A DNA stretch of 64,000 bases from DATMFV01 sp035555975. Its GTDB lineage: Bacteria; Verrucomicrobiota; Verrucomicrobiia; Chthoniobacterales; Chthoniobacteraceae. The notes under the pieces are model-generated. The model did no database searches. It was not told the origin of the DNA and saw nothing but the letters and a program-made list of their open reading frames with translations. A program made the position numbers and the translations under genes. Below are positions 8,069 through 16,977 of the stretch, one piece after another. The stretch's first letter is position 1; each line of letters opens with the position of its first letter. The DNA is taken from contig DATMFV010000010.1 of the NCBI GenBank assembly GCA_035555975.1, positions 1-64,000 on the forward strand. The letters are read 5' to 3'.

Positions 8069-8872
8069 ATGCTCCCGGCTCGCCGCCGGTCAGGTTTCTC
8101 CCTTCTGGAATGGCTCGTGGTGGCGGGGGTGGTCGGCGTGCTGGCCGTGCTTCTGCTTCCCGTGATCTCGCGGGTCCGGGCTGCCGGGAGCCAGGCGGAG
8201 TGCGCCGGTCATCTCAAACAGATCATCACCGCCTATCTGATCAGGATTTCCGACAATAGCGGTCGTTTTCCACCGAGCCGGACCGGCAGGGAATATGATC
8301 CCACCACCGGCGGCACCCGTCTCGCGGCCAATACGTTCATGCATAACATGCTTGGCGATTACATTCCCAACCCGACGGCCATTCTGAACCAGCCGGGAGC
8401 GGTTCCCCGCGACGCCGGGGTCTACTGGTGCCCGGGGCGCAATGCCTCCGCCACTTCCCTGACCGTGCCGAACGGGCAGGGGGCGATTTATTCCTACGCG
8501 CACAACACCGAACTGGGCGGGACCGGCTCGCAACCGACCCTCTCCTGGCTCGGCCCCAACGGCGGCGATCAACCCAACGCAGAGTACAACCCCGGGCTGG
8601 CTCGTCTGGCCGCCGTGCCCTTTCCTTCAAAGATCATCGCCTTTACCGAACAGACCCTCCCCGGAAGTGCCTCCGCGGGCCATTTGCTCTCCAGCAGTTG
8701 GCCGTTTCAAAAAAATGCATCGTGGCCCCCTCCCGCCTCGGGTCGGCAGCTTGACTTCACCCGGCATGGGGGCAGGGTCAACGCCGCTTTTCTCGACGGC
8801 AGCGTACGGGCGATGAGCTTTGAGGAACTGCGCGGCACCCGCACGGAATTTCTCGTCCCGGTGATCGAATAA
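8069..8872 (+). CDS. Prepilin-type (type II pseudopilin-like) protein
   Basis: 267 aa. Begins MLPARRRSG|FSLLEWLVV: a basic leader, Gly before the cleavage point, N-methylated Phe +1 and Glu +5, followed by the hydrophobic helix, as expected for a substrate of a PilD-type prepilin peptidase. The C-terminus has the H-x9-DG motif (RHGGRVNAAFLDG) typical of the large planctomycete/verrucomicrobial pseudopilin family. Processed at the inner membrane and probably displayed in the envelope; its partner is unknown. It is convergent with the dinG-type gene (gap 3 bp). The longer reading from 7955 is rejected because it starts before the promoter and would bury the leader peptide. Confidence 0.9.
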   Translation: MLPARRRSGFSLLEWLVVAGVVGVLAVLLLPVISRVRAAGSQAECAGHLKQIITAYLIRISDNSGRFPPSRTGREYDPTTGGTRLAANTFMHNMLGDYIPNPTAILNQPGAVPRDAGVYWCPGRNASATSLTVPNGQGAIYSYAHNTELGGTGSQPTLSWLGPNGGDQPNAEYNPGLARLAAVPFPSKIIAFTEQTLPGSASAGHLLSSSWPFQKNASWPPPASGRQLDFTRHGGRVNAAFLDGSVRAMSFEELRGTRTEFLVPVIE

Positions 8873-8875
8873 CCT

Positions 8876-10852
8876 TCAGCGCACCTCCATCGGACACGGC
8901 GGCAGCGCCTTGAGAAACGCGTTGCCGTACGACTTGGTGAGGATGCGCGGATCGAGGATCACCACCTGGCCCGTGTCGCTCTTGGTCCGGATCAGCCGCC
9001 CGACTCCCTGCCGGAGTTTCAGGATCGCTTCGGGCAGCGAATATTCCGCGAACGGATTGCCGCCGTGGGCTTCGATCGCCTCCAGCCGCGCTTCGATGAG
9101 CGGATGGTCGGGCACGGCAAACGGCAGGCGGGTGATGATGACGTTGGAGAGGGCGTCGCCGGGAACGTCGACCCCGCTCCAGAAACTGTCGGTGCCGAAA
9201 AGCAGGTTGCGCCCTTCCTTCTTGAAATCCTCCAGGAGCCGGTGCCGCGAAAGCCCCGCCCCCTGGACCAGCAGTGTCCAGCGGTGGCGTTCCGCCGTGC
9301 GGCTCATCCGCTCGGCCAGCGCCTGCATGGTCCGGTACGAGGTAAAGAGGACAAAGGCGCGCCCTTGGGTCATCTCCACAAAATGCTCGATCTGTGTCGC
9401 CAGCGCTTCTTCGTAGGCGGCATCGCGCGGGTCGGGCATTTTCCGCACGACATAGAGGCGCATCTGCTTTTCGTAGTCAAAGGGACTGCCGACCTGCTCC
9501 GCCTCGATGTCGATCGCGCCGACCCGGTTGCGGAAGTAGGCGAGATCGCTCCCCCCGGCGGAAAGGGTCGCGCTGGTCATGATGCAGGAGCGCCCCTCCC
9601 GGAAAAGAAGCGCGCCGAGGTGAGCCGCCATGTCGACCGGCGCGGCATGGAGCGTGAGCGAAGGGGTCGCCTTGCCGCTCCGTTCGGTCCAGTAGACGTA
9701 TTCCTCCGCGCTTTGGGAAAGAAAGGTCGCAATCCCGAGCCGCGCCTCGCGGATGCGCCGCCCGATGTCCTGCAACTCCGAACGGGTCGCCTCGTCCTCC
9801 AGCGTTTTGATCACCGCGACCACCATTGCCTGGAGGCTGGCGAGCGGCGTCGTCAAGGTATCGGGCACGAAATCGGGCTGGCGCACCCGGTACTCGTTCC
9901 CCTTGTGGGCGGGGAGCCGGTCGGCAATCTCGCCAAAAAAACGCTCGGCCTCCGTTGTCAGTTGCGCCACTTCGCGCACCCCGTCGGCATGCTGGAGCAG
10001 CGTAAAGAGCCCCTTGCGGGTCCGCTCGTTGTAAAGCCGCTGGAGGAGGTACTTCAAGCCCGCCTGCGAAACGCTCATGCCGATCTGCCGCGAGGCGACC
10101 GATTCGAGTGTGTGCGCTTCGTCAAAGATCACAAAATCGTTGGCAAAAATGTAACCCGGGCGATCTTCTTCATCGACCCCGCCCGCATTCAGGAAAAAAA
10201 GCGTATGGTTCATCACCACCACATCCGCGGAAATCAGCCGCCGCCGGGCCGCCTGGTAAAAACAGCGGCTCTCGGGCGGACAGGTCCGCGCCGTGCAGAT
10301 ATGCTGCTCGCTGCAAACCTGCGCCCAGACCGCCGGGTCGGGCTGGATCGGCAGGTCGGCCAGCGACCCGTCGCGCGTGGTCTGCGCCCAGTCGTGGATG
10401 CGCTGGAGTTCCTGAGCTTCGGGCGAGGTGAAGAGCTCTTCGGGGTGTTGCATCGCCCGTTCCAGCCGCCGCCAGCAAAGGTAATGGTGCCGCCCCTTCC
10501 AGAGCGTCGCCTCAAACTCCACGGGAAGCAGCTTCTGCAGGATCGGGAGGTCCTTGTAAACGAGCTGTTCCTGAAGATTGATCGTCTGCGTCGAAATGAT
10601 CGCCTTTTTCTTCTGCTCCAGCGCGTAGAGCACCGCAGGAAGCAGGTAGGCGAGCGATTTGCCGACCCCCGTCCCGGCTTCGACGACGAGGTGTTGCTCC
10701 TCGGAAAGCGCCTTTGCCACCAGCCCCGCCATCCGCTGCTGTTGCGGGCGGAATTCGAAGTTGCGCGCCTTCGCCATCAGCCCATCAGGGGAAAAGACCT
10801 GATGGACCCGCTCGACGAACTCGTCGCTGATGGTTTCGCGAAAGGCGATCAT
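8876..10852 (-). CDS. dinG: DinG/XPD-like ATP-dependent DNA helicase
   Basis: 658 aa, superfamily 2 helicase. Walker A AGTGVGKS is at residues 59-66, DEAH is in VIFDEAHTLE, motif III reads MTSATLS, and motif VI is QGVGRLIRT. Iron-sulfur ligands are visible as C126 (YLCWRRL) and C186, C191, C197; the 5- and 6-residue spacings match those of DinG, so a 4Fe-4S cluster is expected. It probably unwinds forked DNA or R-loops in repair. The start at 10852 (MIAFRETISD) is chosen because the frame beyond it is only the antisense of the LptF-type gene. It is divergent from that gene with a gap of 114 bp, and convergent with the pseudopilin gene. The call is secure at family level. Confidence 0.93.
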   Translation of the reverse strand: MIAFRETISDEFVERVHQVFSPDGLMAKARNFEFRPQQQRMAGLVAKALSEEQHLVVEAGTGVGKSLAYLLPAVLYALEQKKKAIISTQTINLQEQLVYKDLPILQKLLPVEFEATLWKGRHHYLCWRRLERAMQHPEELFTSPEAQELQRIHDWAQTTRDGSLADLPIQPDPAVWAQVCSEQHICTARTCPPESRCFYQAARRRLISADVVVMNHTLFFLNAGGVDEEDRPGYIFANDFVIFDEAHTLESVASRQIGMSVSQAGLKYLLQRLYNERTRKGLFTLLQHADGVREVAQLTTEAERFFGEIADRLPAHKGNEYRVRQPDFVPDTLTTPLASLQAMVVAVIKTLEDEATRSELQDIGRRIREARLGIATFLSQSAEEYVYWTERSGKATPSLTLHAAPVDMAAHLGALLFREGRSCIMTSATLSAGGSDLAYFRNRVGAIDIEAEQVGSPFDYEKQMRLYVVRKMPDPRDAAYEEALATQIEHFVEMTQGRAFVLFTSYRTMQALAERMSRTAERHRWTLLVQGAGLSRHRLLEDFKKEGRNLLFGTDSFWSGVDVPGDALSNVIITRLPFAVPDHPLIEARLEAIEAHGGNPFAEYSLPEAILKLRQGVGRLIRTKSDTGQVVILDPRILTKSYGNAFLKALPPCPMEVR

Positions 10853-10966
10853 AAAGTGAGGCCCCACTTTGCCCCCCTTTGCCGGGCGGTTCAAGCATCG
10901 GAAATTTTTTACGTTTGCGCCATCGCGCGAACACGATAGATAAAGCGTCCACCCCTGCCATTTTTC

Positions 10967-12118
10967 ATGCGCCTGCTCGACAAATACCTTCTCCGCAATT
11001 TTCTGGCTCCGTTTCTCCTCTGTTTTTTCGGATTTTTGTCGATCTGGCTCATCTTCGACCTCTCCGACCACGCCTCGGACTTCATCGACGGCAAGGCCGA
11101 CGTTCCGCTCGTCGTCCACTTTTACCTGACCCAGCTCCCGCAGATCGCCATGATCTCGCTGCCGATCGGCCTCCTGCTGGCGCTCCTTTTCGCGTTGAGC
11201 AAGATGTCGCGCTCCAACGAGATCATCGCCATGCTGACCGCCGGCCAGAGCCTTACGCGCATCCTCGCCCCGCTGCTGGTCGCCGGGCTCGTGCTGACCG
11301 GCGTCTCCACCGCGCTCAATTACCAGCTCGCCCCGAAGGCGGAATCGTCCAAGAAACGGATTCTCACCCAGCTCGGCAGGATCAAGGACAACAAGGGCGA
11401 CGAAACGTTGATGCTCGAAGCGCAGCTTTTCCGCAACCGGGCGGACCGGCGCACCTGGTACGTCGAGGAAATGCCGATGGAGGCCGACCCGTACTCCGCT
11501 CTGGAAGGGGTCCACATCACCCAGCAGGATACGGAAGGCAACATCGACACGAAATGGTACGCCCGGCGGGCGCAGTTTGACCCGGCGCGCAAGCTCTGGC
11601 GCTTCGAGCGGGGCAAAACCGTTCATTTCGCCCCCAACGGCGATGTTATTTCCGATGACCCGTGGCCCCGGCTGGAAGTCTCCGGCTGGAGCGAAACGCC
11701 GTGGCGCATCGCCTCCTCCAACATCGAAGCGCCGAGCCTTTCGGTCCCGCAGCTTCGCCAATACCTGACCCTCAATGCCGATTTTCCCGACCGCCAGCTC
11801 GCCCCATACCGGACGCACCTCGCCTACCGCTGGGCGCTTCCATGGGCGTGCCTGGTCGTGGTCCTGCTCGCCGCGCCGCTCGGCATCGTCTACTCGCGCC
11901 GTGGCGTGCTGGCCGGGGTGGCGGGTGCCATCTTCCTTTTCGCGGGCAACCTCTTCGGCGGCTTCCTGCTGGTCGCGCTCGGGGAGGGGAGCATCCTCTC
12001 TCCGCTGACCGCCGCGTGGGGCTCCAACCTTTTCTTCGCCGCCGCCGGCCTCTACCTCCTCTACCTGCGCAACACCAACCGCGACTTCCCCAGCCCGTTC
12101 TTCTGGATGAGGGGGTGA
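10967..12118 (+). CDS. LptF/LptG family LPS-export permease
   Basis: 383 aa, YjgP/YjgQ family inner-membrane subunit of the lipopolysaccharide transporter LptB2FG. It has three N-terminal membrane helices (about residues 12-32, 58-78, 102-121). A periplasmic beta-jellyroll follows (about 130-275), with three C-terminal helices (about 290-375) including LPWACLVVVLLAAPLG. The opening MRLLDKYLLRNFLAPFL is typical of the family. Together with LptB it would extract LPS and pass it to LptC/A. The second permease subunit is not in the window. LptF and LptG cannot be told apart here. Its stop codon is followed directly by a chimeric gene scar. Confidence 0.93.
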   Translation: MRLLDKYLLRNFLAPFLLCFFGFLSIWLIFDLSDHASDFIDGKADVPLVVHFYLTQLPQIAMISLPIGLLLALLFALSKMSRSNEIIAMLTAGQSLTRILAPLLVAGLVLTGVSTALNYQLAPKAESSKKRILTQLGRIKDNKGDETLMLEAQLFRNRADRRTWYVEEMPMEADPYSALEGVHITQQDTEGNIDTKWYARRAQFDPARKLWRFERGKTVHFAPNGDVISDDPWPRLEVSGWSETPWRIASSNIEAPSLSVPQLRQYLTLNADFPDRQLAPYRTHLAYRWALPWACLVVVLLAAPLGIVYSRRGVLAGVAGAIFLFAGNLFGGFLLVALGEGSILSPLTAAWGSNLFFAAAGLYLLYLRNTNRDFPSPFFWMRG

Positions 12119-12120
12119 CC

Positions 12121-12225
12121 GCGGGAAGGCACCCGCCCCTTTTGCCAAACTGGCACGTGGAGGCGAAGGATCGCGCCTACCGCGAGCAGGGCGCATACGG
12201 GCCCGGCCTCGCCGTCGAAAAAAAT
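12121..12225 (+). pseudogene. Chimeric scar of a pseudopilin 3' end fused to a PL26-like gene
   Basis: Translation in one frame reads NWHVEAKDRAY then REQGAYGPGLAVEK. The first part equals the C-terminus of the pseudopilin at 21225-21941 (DWHVEAKDRAY, bases 21800-21858). The second equals residues ~825-848 of the PL26-like protein at 22141-25344 (bases 24621-24670). Within 12181-12220 only two of 40 bases differ from 24661-region sequence. Both parents contain CGCGCCTA at the joint (12172-12179), so the fusion fits a deletion through an 8-bp microhomology. It begins 2 bp after the LptF-type stop. It is probably the relic of a deleted cassette, not an expressed gene, although the frame runs open into the next CDS. 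Confidence 0.8.
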
Positions 12226-12237
12226 AGCCAAAACTTC

Positions 12238-12267
12238 TTGCCAAAAAAAATTAAGCGCTTAATTTAT
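12238..12267 (+). promoter_or_regulatory. Promoter with perfect 18-bp palindrome (LacI-type operator candidate)
   Basis: AAATTAAGCGCTTAATTT at 12248-12265 is a perfect palindrome centred on CG, as in LacI-family operators. It follows TTGCCA (12238-12243) and overlaps the place of a -10 box (ATTTAT, 12262-12267). A start of transcription would fall at or next to the ATG at 12274, which has no Shine-Dalgarno sequence. Repression by occlusion of the promoter is the simplest reading. Confidence 0.6.
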
Positions 12268-12273
12268 TGCTTC

Positions 12274-13536
12274 ATGTTCCCTTTAAATAAATTCCCGCTT
12301 CTTGTGGGCCTGCTGGCTTGGGCTTTGCTCCATCCCTTGAAGGCCCAAACTTCGACGTGGCAAAATGCAGCCGGGGGGGCCTTCAACCATTCCCCCAGTT
12401 GGAGTGACGACGTTCCGGGCACGAATGATTGGGCTTGGTTCAGCGCCAACAAGGCTTCCCCTGAAGAGGATGCATCCTTCACGGTCACCCTCGATTCAAA
12501 CCGCTCCATCAAAGGAATCTTGTTTGATTCAGGAACCAAAACCGCCCTGACACTGGCCTTGGCGGGCTATCAGCTCGACCTCACTTCGACCGATGCGGGC
12601 AACCCGGCCCTCGGCATTGGAGGCGGGCAAGCCCTTCGTTTTGAAAACGGGACGGTGACCGCAGGTCAGGTCCGAATCGGCAGAGCTTTGGGAGACGACA
12701 GCCGCCTGGAGATTGGCCCGAACACGACGCTCACCCTTCAAGCGGAAACCCGCATCGCCAACATCGCCGGGGCCAAGGGAGAGATGGTCCTTAATGGGGC
12801 CGGAGCGAAACTTACCGGTTTGGGCAGCGGCATTCCCCTCCAGATCGGATTTGCCGGAAATGGCGGATTGCATCTCTCCAATGGTGCAAACGCCGATCTT
12901 TCAGGAGATGTCAACGTGGCCCGCTCGGTTGGCAGCGTCGGCCTGTTGGACGTGAGCGGCCTTTCCACTTCCTTCGAAACCACCGGCTCTCTCCGAATCG
13001 GAGAAGCGGTTTCCGGAACCGGTGGCATCGGGCATGCCGTGTTCTCGTCCGGAGCACAGGGAACCGCAGCGCGCCTGCTGATGGCACCGGGAAGCACGTT
13101 GGAAATCAACGGTGGCTCCCTGGTCCTCGCGTCGCCAAACACGACGAAAAGCGTCTGGCGCGCGGATTCCGAGTACCGCCTCCACCTGAATTCTCCGGAT
13201 GCGGAACCGCTGAAGGTGGATGCGTTGACCATTACAGGAGTACATCTCGATCTTCGCCTTGGCCCCGATTTCACCGGGGCGATCGGGGATCAATACACCC
13301 TCATTCATTATACTTCGGGTCTTACCGGCCATTTCGTGGACGGCGCTGGCAACTTCTTTGACGAAGGCGCGAGCATTTCCGTGGGGCTCTATACCTTCCA
13401 GCTCAGCTATGGGGGAGCAGGCAACCCGTTTGCTCGTGTTGAGTTGACTGCCGTACCCGAAGCCTCAACCTCTCTGTTGTTCCTGGCAGCCGCATCCGCC
13501 GTGGCAAGCGTGGCGGCGCGGCGCAGGAGAGCATAA
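12274..13536 (+). CDS. PEP-CTERM-like autotransporter-style beta-strand protein
   Basis: 420 aa. Signal peptide MFPLNKFPLLVGLLAWALLHPLKA|QTSTW. The body carries repeats of the autotransporter-associated beta-strand kind (TVTAGQVRIGRALGDDSRLEIG, LHLSNGANADLSG, LDVSGLSTSFETTGSLRIG). These suggest a stacked beta-solenoid on the cell surface. The tail reads VPEAS, a hydrophobic stretch and ARRRRA: a PEP-CTERM-like signal in which the usual Pro after Glu is Ala. ATG at 12274 is preferred because the frame upstream is the chimeric scar and the LptF shadow. First gene of a cassette with a pseudopilin (6 bp on) and a DUF4838 protein. Confidence 0.87.
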   Translation: MFPLNKFPLLVGLLAWALLHPLKAQTSTWQNAAGGAFNHSPSWSDDVPGTNDWAWFSANKASPEEDASFTVTLDSNRSIKGILFDSGTKTALTLALAGYQLDLTSTDAGNPALGIGGGQALRFENGTVTAGQVRIGRALGDDSRLEIGPNTTLTLQAETRIANIAGAKGEMVLNGAGAKLTGLGSGIPLQIGFAGNGGLHLSNGANADLSGDVNVARSVGSVGLLDVSGLSTSFETTGSLRIGEAVSGTGGIGHAVFSSGAQGTAARLLMAPGSTLEINGGSLVLASPNTTKSVWRADSEYRLHLNSPDAEPLKVDALTITGVHLDLRLGPDFTGAIGDQYTLIHYTSGLTGHFVDGAGNFFDEGASISVGLYTFQLSYGGAGNPFARVELTAVPEASTSLLFLAAASAVASVAARRRRA

Positions 13537-13542
13537 CCTCCC

Positions 13543-14274
13543 GTGAAGCCAAATCCGCAACAAGGTTTCAGTTTGATGGAGATGCTTGCCCTTGCCGGGT
13601 TGCTATCCATCCTGCTGATGTTGGCCATCCCGGTCGTCAACCGGGCACGATCCGCCTCCCTCGCGAGTCAATGCACTCAGAATTTGCGCAATATCGTCCT
13701 CGCTGCCCAATCCTATGCCTTTGAGAGAAACGGCTCGTTGCCGGACCTTGGCAGTTGGCGAATGGATGGGCCTCCCTATATCCGCTGGAGCTTGTTTCCC
13801 TATCTTTATAAGGATGCGCCCGTCCATTCGGTGAACATCAGAGAGTCCGTCTTCGCGTGCCCGGTCGTCCAGAACAACGGCAATTTCAGGACTACGGCGC
13901 CCGACAACCATCTTCAGGGAACTTACGCCATTAACATCTACATGCATGGAAGCAATTTCGGAGATGGCGGTATTGGAAATTATTCCGAATGGAAGACGCT
14001 CAACCCGGTCGCCTGGACCTTGCCGAATATCCCGCGTCCCTCGGCCACCCCGTTCTTCATGGATGGAGCCGTCATGTCGGACTTTGCGGTCCGATACTCC
14101 ACGTTCCAGGCACCTGAACGCACGGCATTGGACCCCGGACATGAGCCCAACCGCCGTTGGACAACGCCGTTCGGGCATTCCGGCAAGCGAATCAATGTAG
14201 CCTTTGCGGATGGTCACATCACCCCAATGGACCGAACCGAGGTCAATGCCATGGATTGGACGGGGCGGAAGTAA
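13543..14274 (+). CDS. Prepilin-type pseudopilin-like protein
   Basis: 243 aa. Leader MKPNPQQG|FSLMEMLALAGLL with Phe +1 and Glu +5, then the hydrophobic helix and SQCTQNLRNIVLAAQSYA as in other members. The C-terminus has a variant of the His-DG motif with ten residues between (GHSGKRINVAFADGHI). Follows the PEP-CTERM-like gene by 6 bp and precedes the DUF4838 gene by 19 bp, so the three are probably one transcript. Likely processed by a prepilin peptidase at the inner membrane. No other type II or type IV pilus genes are nearby. Confidence 0.9.
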   Translation: MKPNPQQGFSLMEMLALAGLLSILLMLAIPVVNRARSASLASQCTQNLRNIVLAAQSYAFERNGSLPDLGSWRMDGPPYIRWSLFPYLYKDAPVHSVNIRESVFACPVVQNNGNFRTTAPDNHLQGTYAINIYMHGSNFGDGGIGNYSEWKTLNPVAWTLPNIPRPSATPFFMDGAVMSDFAVRYSTFQAPERTALDPGHEPNRRWTTPFGHSGKRINVAFADGHITPMDRTEVNAMDWTGRK

Positions 14275-14293
14275 CCCTGTCTATGATCTACTT

Positions 14294-16171
14294 ATGAAAT
14301 TATTTCTACGCCGACTTGGGCTCTCCGTGATGATCTTCGCCGCCGGGCATGGTGATCTCCTGGCGGATACCTCCCTCAAGGATTACAACGCCATTGTCAT
14401 TGCCCGGGACGCCTCTCCCGCGGTCGCCCATGCGGCCAAAGACCTCCAGTACTATCTCGGCAAAATCGATGGACGGCATCTGCCGATCACCCAAAAGCCC
14501 GAGCCCGAAGGGTTGTCATTTTTCATCGGCCCCGGAGTGGCCGGAAGCCAGGAGGCCGAAGTCACCGCCCTCCCCCCCGAAGGTTGGTTGATCCGTACCA
14601 TCCCCGGCGGAATCCTTCTTGCGGGAGGAGAATCGGAGGTTAATCCACGCTATGCCTTCTACCATTCGGTGCCGCTTTTCCTAAAAAACCATTGCAAGGT
14701 AAGATGGCTATGGCCGGGCGCTTCCGGCGAGGTTGTCCCGTTTAACCCCGAACTCAAGTTTCCGGACCTGGATGAAAGCGGCACCCCCCTTCTCAAACGG
14801 CGGCGGGTCGACTTCTACCTTAATCGCTACTGGGCGCCCGAAGTTCGTGATGCGTTTCGGCGATGGGAACGCCTCTCCCTTCAGGGGGATCAGATTAACG
14901 TCAAATTCAACCATGCCTGGGCCGCCTTGTTCAACGAGAAGGACTTTCACGCCCACCCCGAATGGTTTGCCGAAGTCGCCGGAAAGCGGATGCCTCCCAC
15001 TGAAGTTGCGATGAACTGGCAACTCTGCCTTTCCAATCGCCAAATGCGGGATGTCTTTTACAAAAGGCTGACGCGCGACATTTCCGCCGATGTCGGCGTT
15101 TCCGTTTCAGCCAATGATGGGGGTGGCTTTTGCGAATGTGCCGAGTGCCTTGCCGCGGGAGGAACCGCTGTCATCTATTGGGATTTTGTTGTGGACATGG
15201 CCCGCCGCCTGGCCAAAGAACATCCGCAAAACCGGATCGGCACCTTTGCCTACAACTTCTACCGGGAGGCACCCAAACAAATCAAGGAGCTTCCGCCCAA
15301 CGTCGTGATCTCCATGACGGCGCTTACGGCCAACCATCTCGTACCGGGACGCCGGGAGGAATTCCTCGCCTATATGGAGAGCTGGAAGGCGCTCAAAGCC
15401 CCGTTGATTCTACGGGAGTACTGGGGAGCCCACTATTGGCAGGACCTTCCCGTGCTTTACCCCCGGGAAATCGCCGACGGGATCAAGATCTCCACCCGGA
15501 ACGGAATGATCGGCGTCTACGGCGAAGGGGGTAAAAACTGGAGCACGCAAGCGCCCAACTATTATGTCCTCATGCAAACCATGTGGAACCCGGAGATTTC
15601 CACGGAAAAAGTCCTCACGGAGTTCTATGATTGCTTCGGGCCCGCGAAGGAGCCGGTGCGCGCGTATTTCGAGCTTTTCGAGGAAGCCGTCCGCCGGGAG
15701 TGGACGCAATACAACCTTCTCGCCAAATGGAGGTATAACGCTCATCACTATGCCCGAATTTTCAACCCGAAGCTGATGGAGCAGGCCGCGGCATTGTTGG
15801 AGCAAGCCAAAGCCTGCGCGAAAGACGACAAGGCGTTGCAGGAGAAAATCGCCTTCCTGTCCCTCGGCTACCGTTACACGGAGCTGATAGGCCGTCTCTT
15901 TACGGTCTACAATCAACTTGGGATCGGCAGGTTCCGGGAAATCTCCCCCACCCAATACACCTCCGCTCAACGACGCGAACTCCTGGAGAAAGCCTGGTCC
16001 CTCGGGCAGGAACGCATTCGGATACTCAATGAAGCGCGCCATACGTTCGCTTTTGATGATGGGGTTTATATCAATTACAAGAAAGTCCACAGCTCCTATC
16101 TCCACCATGCCGAAGTAGCGGCCTTGCTTGGCAAGAGCGAAGCGGATTGGCTTCCGCTGGAGGGAGAATAG
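14294..16171 (+). CDS. Secreted DUF4838 domain protein (glycosidase-like)
   Basis: 625 aa. The start at 14294 (MKLFLRRLGLSVMIFAAGHG) supplies a signal peptide; the longer frame from 14204 overlaps the pseudopilin. Residues ~25-130 resemble the N-terminal alpha/beta domain seen before alpha-glucuronidase/hexosaminidase barrels (VIARDASPAVAHAAKDLQYYLGKI). Residues ~190-480 form the DUF4838 barrel-like core with its conserved SANDGGGFCECAECL motif, followed by helices. The reaction is not established for the family; its position beside surface-targeted proteins and relation to barrel glycosidases suggest hydrolysis of acidic or plant polysaccharide. It is the third gene of the cassette begun at 12274. 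Confidence 0.87.
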   Translation: MKLFLRRLGLSVMIFAAGHGDLLADTSLKDYNAIVIARDASPAVAHAAKDLQYYLGKIDGRHLPITQKPEPEGLSFFIGPGVAGSQEAEVTALPPEGWLIRTIPGGILLAGGESEVNPRYAFYHSVPLFLKNHCKVRWLWPGASGEVVPFNPELKFPDLDESGTPLLKRRRVDFYLNRYWAPEVRDAFRRWERLSLQGDQINVKFNHAWAALFNEKDFHAHPEWFAEVAGKRMPPTEVAMNWQLCLSNRQMRDVFYKRLTRDISADVGVSVSANDGGGFCECAECLAAGGTAVIYWDFVVDMARRLAKEHPQNRIGTFAYNFYREAPKQIKELPPNVVISMTALTANHLVPGRREEFLAYMESWKALKAPLILREYWGAHYWQDLPVLYPREIADGIKISTRNGMIGVYGEGGKNWSTQAPNYYVLMQTMWNPEISTEKVLTEFYDCFGPAKEPVRAYFELFEEAVRREWTQYNLLAKWRYNAHHYARIFNPKLMEQAAALLEQAKACAKDDKALQEKIAFLSLGYRYTELIGRLFTVYNQLGIGRFREISPTQYTSAQRRELLEKAWSLGQERIRILNEARHTFAFDDGVYINYKKVHSSYLHHAEVAALLGKSEADWLPLEGE

Positions 16172-16273
16172 GCTCCCTGCCAGTCGTCGCCTTCGGGATA
16201 CAGCCTCTCTGACCCCCCGGGGAGGCACACGCCAAAAGTGCGCCGGAGCCGAAACGCTTTTCATGGAGGCGTC

Positions 16274-16954
16274 ATGAAGCATTCCGGCGATCACAACGGG
16301 CTGGTCGAGTTGCTCCTGCAAAAGCACGGGCGGCTCTTTTCCGGGGAGGTGGGGGTTCACCTGGAGCGGGCCGGTCCCTCCGCGCTCTTCCGGTGGCTTT
16401 GCGCCTCGCTTCTTTTCAGCGCGAGGATCAGCGCCTCGATCGCCGCGAAAGCCGCCCGGGCGCTCGTTGACGAAGGGGGATGGACCACGCCGCAGAAGAT
16501 GGCGCGGAGCCGCTGGGAAGAGCGGACGCACGTTCTCAACGCCTCCGGCTACGCCCGCTACGACGAGAGCACCTCCACCATGCTCGGCCAGAGCGTCGAC
16601 CTTCTCCTCGACCGGTACCACGGCGACCTGCGGGAACTGCGCAGGGAGGCCCATTGCGAACCGGCGCGCGAGCGTGAACTGCTCCGCGAGTTCAAGGGCA
16701 TCGGCGATGTCGGCGTCGATATCTTTTTCCGTGAAATCCAGAACACCTGGGACGAGCTTTATCCATTTGCCGATGCCAAGGCGCTCTCCGTCGCCCGGAA
16801 AATGCACCTCGGCGACGACGCCAAAACCCTCGCCGGGCTCGTCCCCCGACACGACTTCCCGCGCCTCCTCTCCGCCCTGGTGCGGTGCGGTCTTGCGAAA
16901 GAGGAGGAGGCGCTGATGGAGGAGGCCGCGGAGACCGGGCGGGCAACCGCGTAA
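16274..16954 (+). CDS. HhH-type DNA-repair-like protein, uncharacterised
   Basis: 226 aa, cytoplasmic. The start at 16274 has a good Shine-Dalgarno sequence (GGAGG, 4 bp spacing), rare in this window. The protein is helical. FKGIGDVGVDIFFREIQ near residues 145-160 has the G-h-G pattern of a helix-hairpin-helix, as in endonuclease III/AlkA-type glycosylases, and ASGYARYDESTSTMLG precedes it. There is no visible iron-sulfur Cys loop and no Lys-Asp pair I can assign. It could bind DNA without glycosylase activity. It stands alone between the DUF4838 cassette and a small convergent gene. Confidence 0.75.
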   Translation: MKHSGDHNGLVELLLQKHGRLFSGEVGVHLERAGPSALFRWLCASLLFSARISASIAAKAARALVDEGGWTTPQKMARSRWEERTHVLNASGYARYDESTSTMLGQSVDLLLDRYHGDLRELRREAHCEPARERELLREFKGIGDVGVDIFFREIQNTWDELYPFADAKALSVARKMHLGDDAKTLAGLVPRHDFPRLLSALVRCGLAKEEEALMEEAAETGRATA

Positions 16955-16977
16955 AAAGGGCGACCGCAAAATCCGGT

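Noticed and set aside
10853..12244. A 460-residue extension of the DinG-type protein to the right
   Set aside because: It is the antisense of the LptF-type gene, is Arg/Gly-rich without family features, and the helicase is complete from 10852.
11662..12273. N-terminal extension of the PEP-CTERM-like gene at 12274
   Set aside because: The upstream frame crosses the LptF-type gene out of frame and the chimeric scar; the signal peptide begins at 12274.
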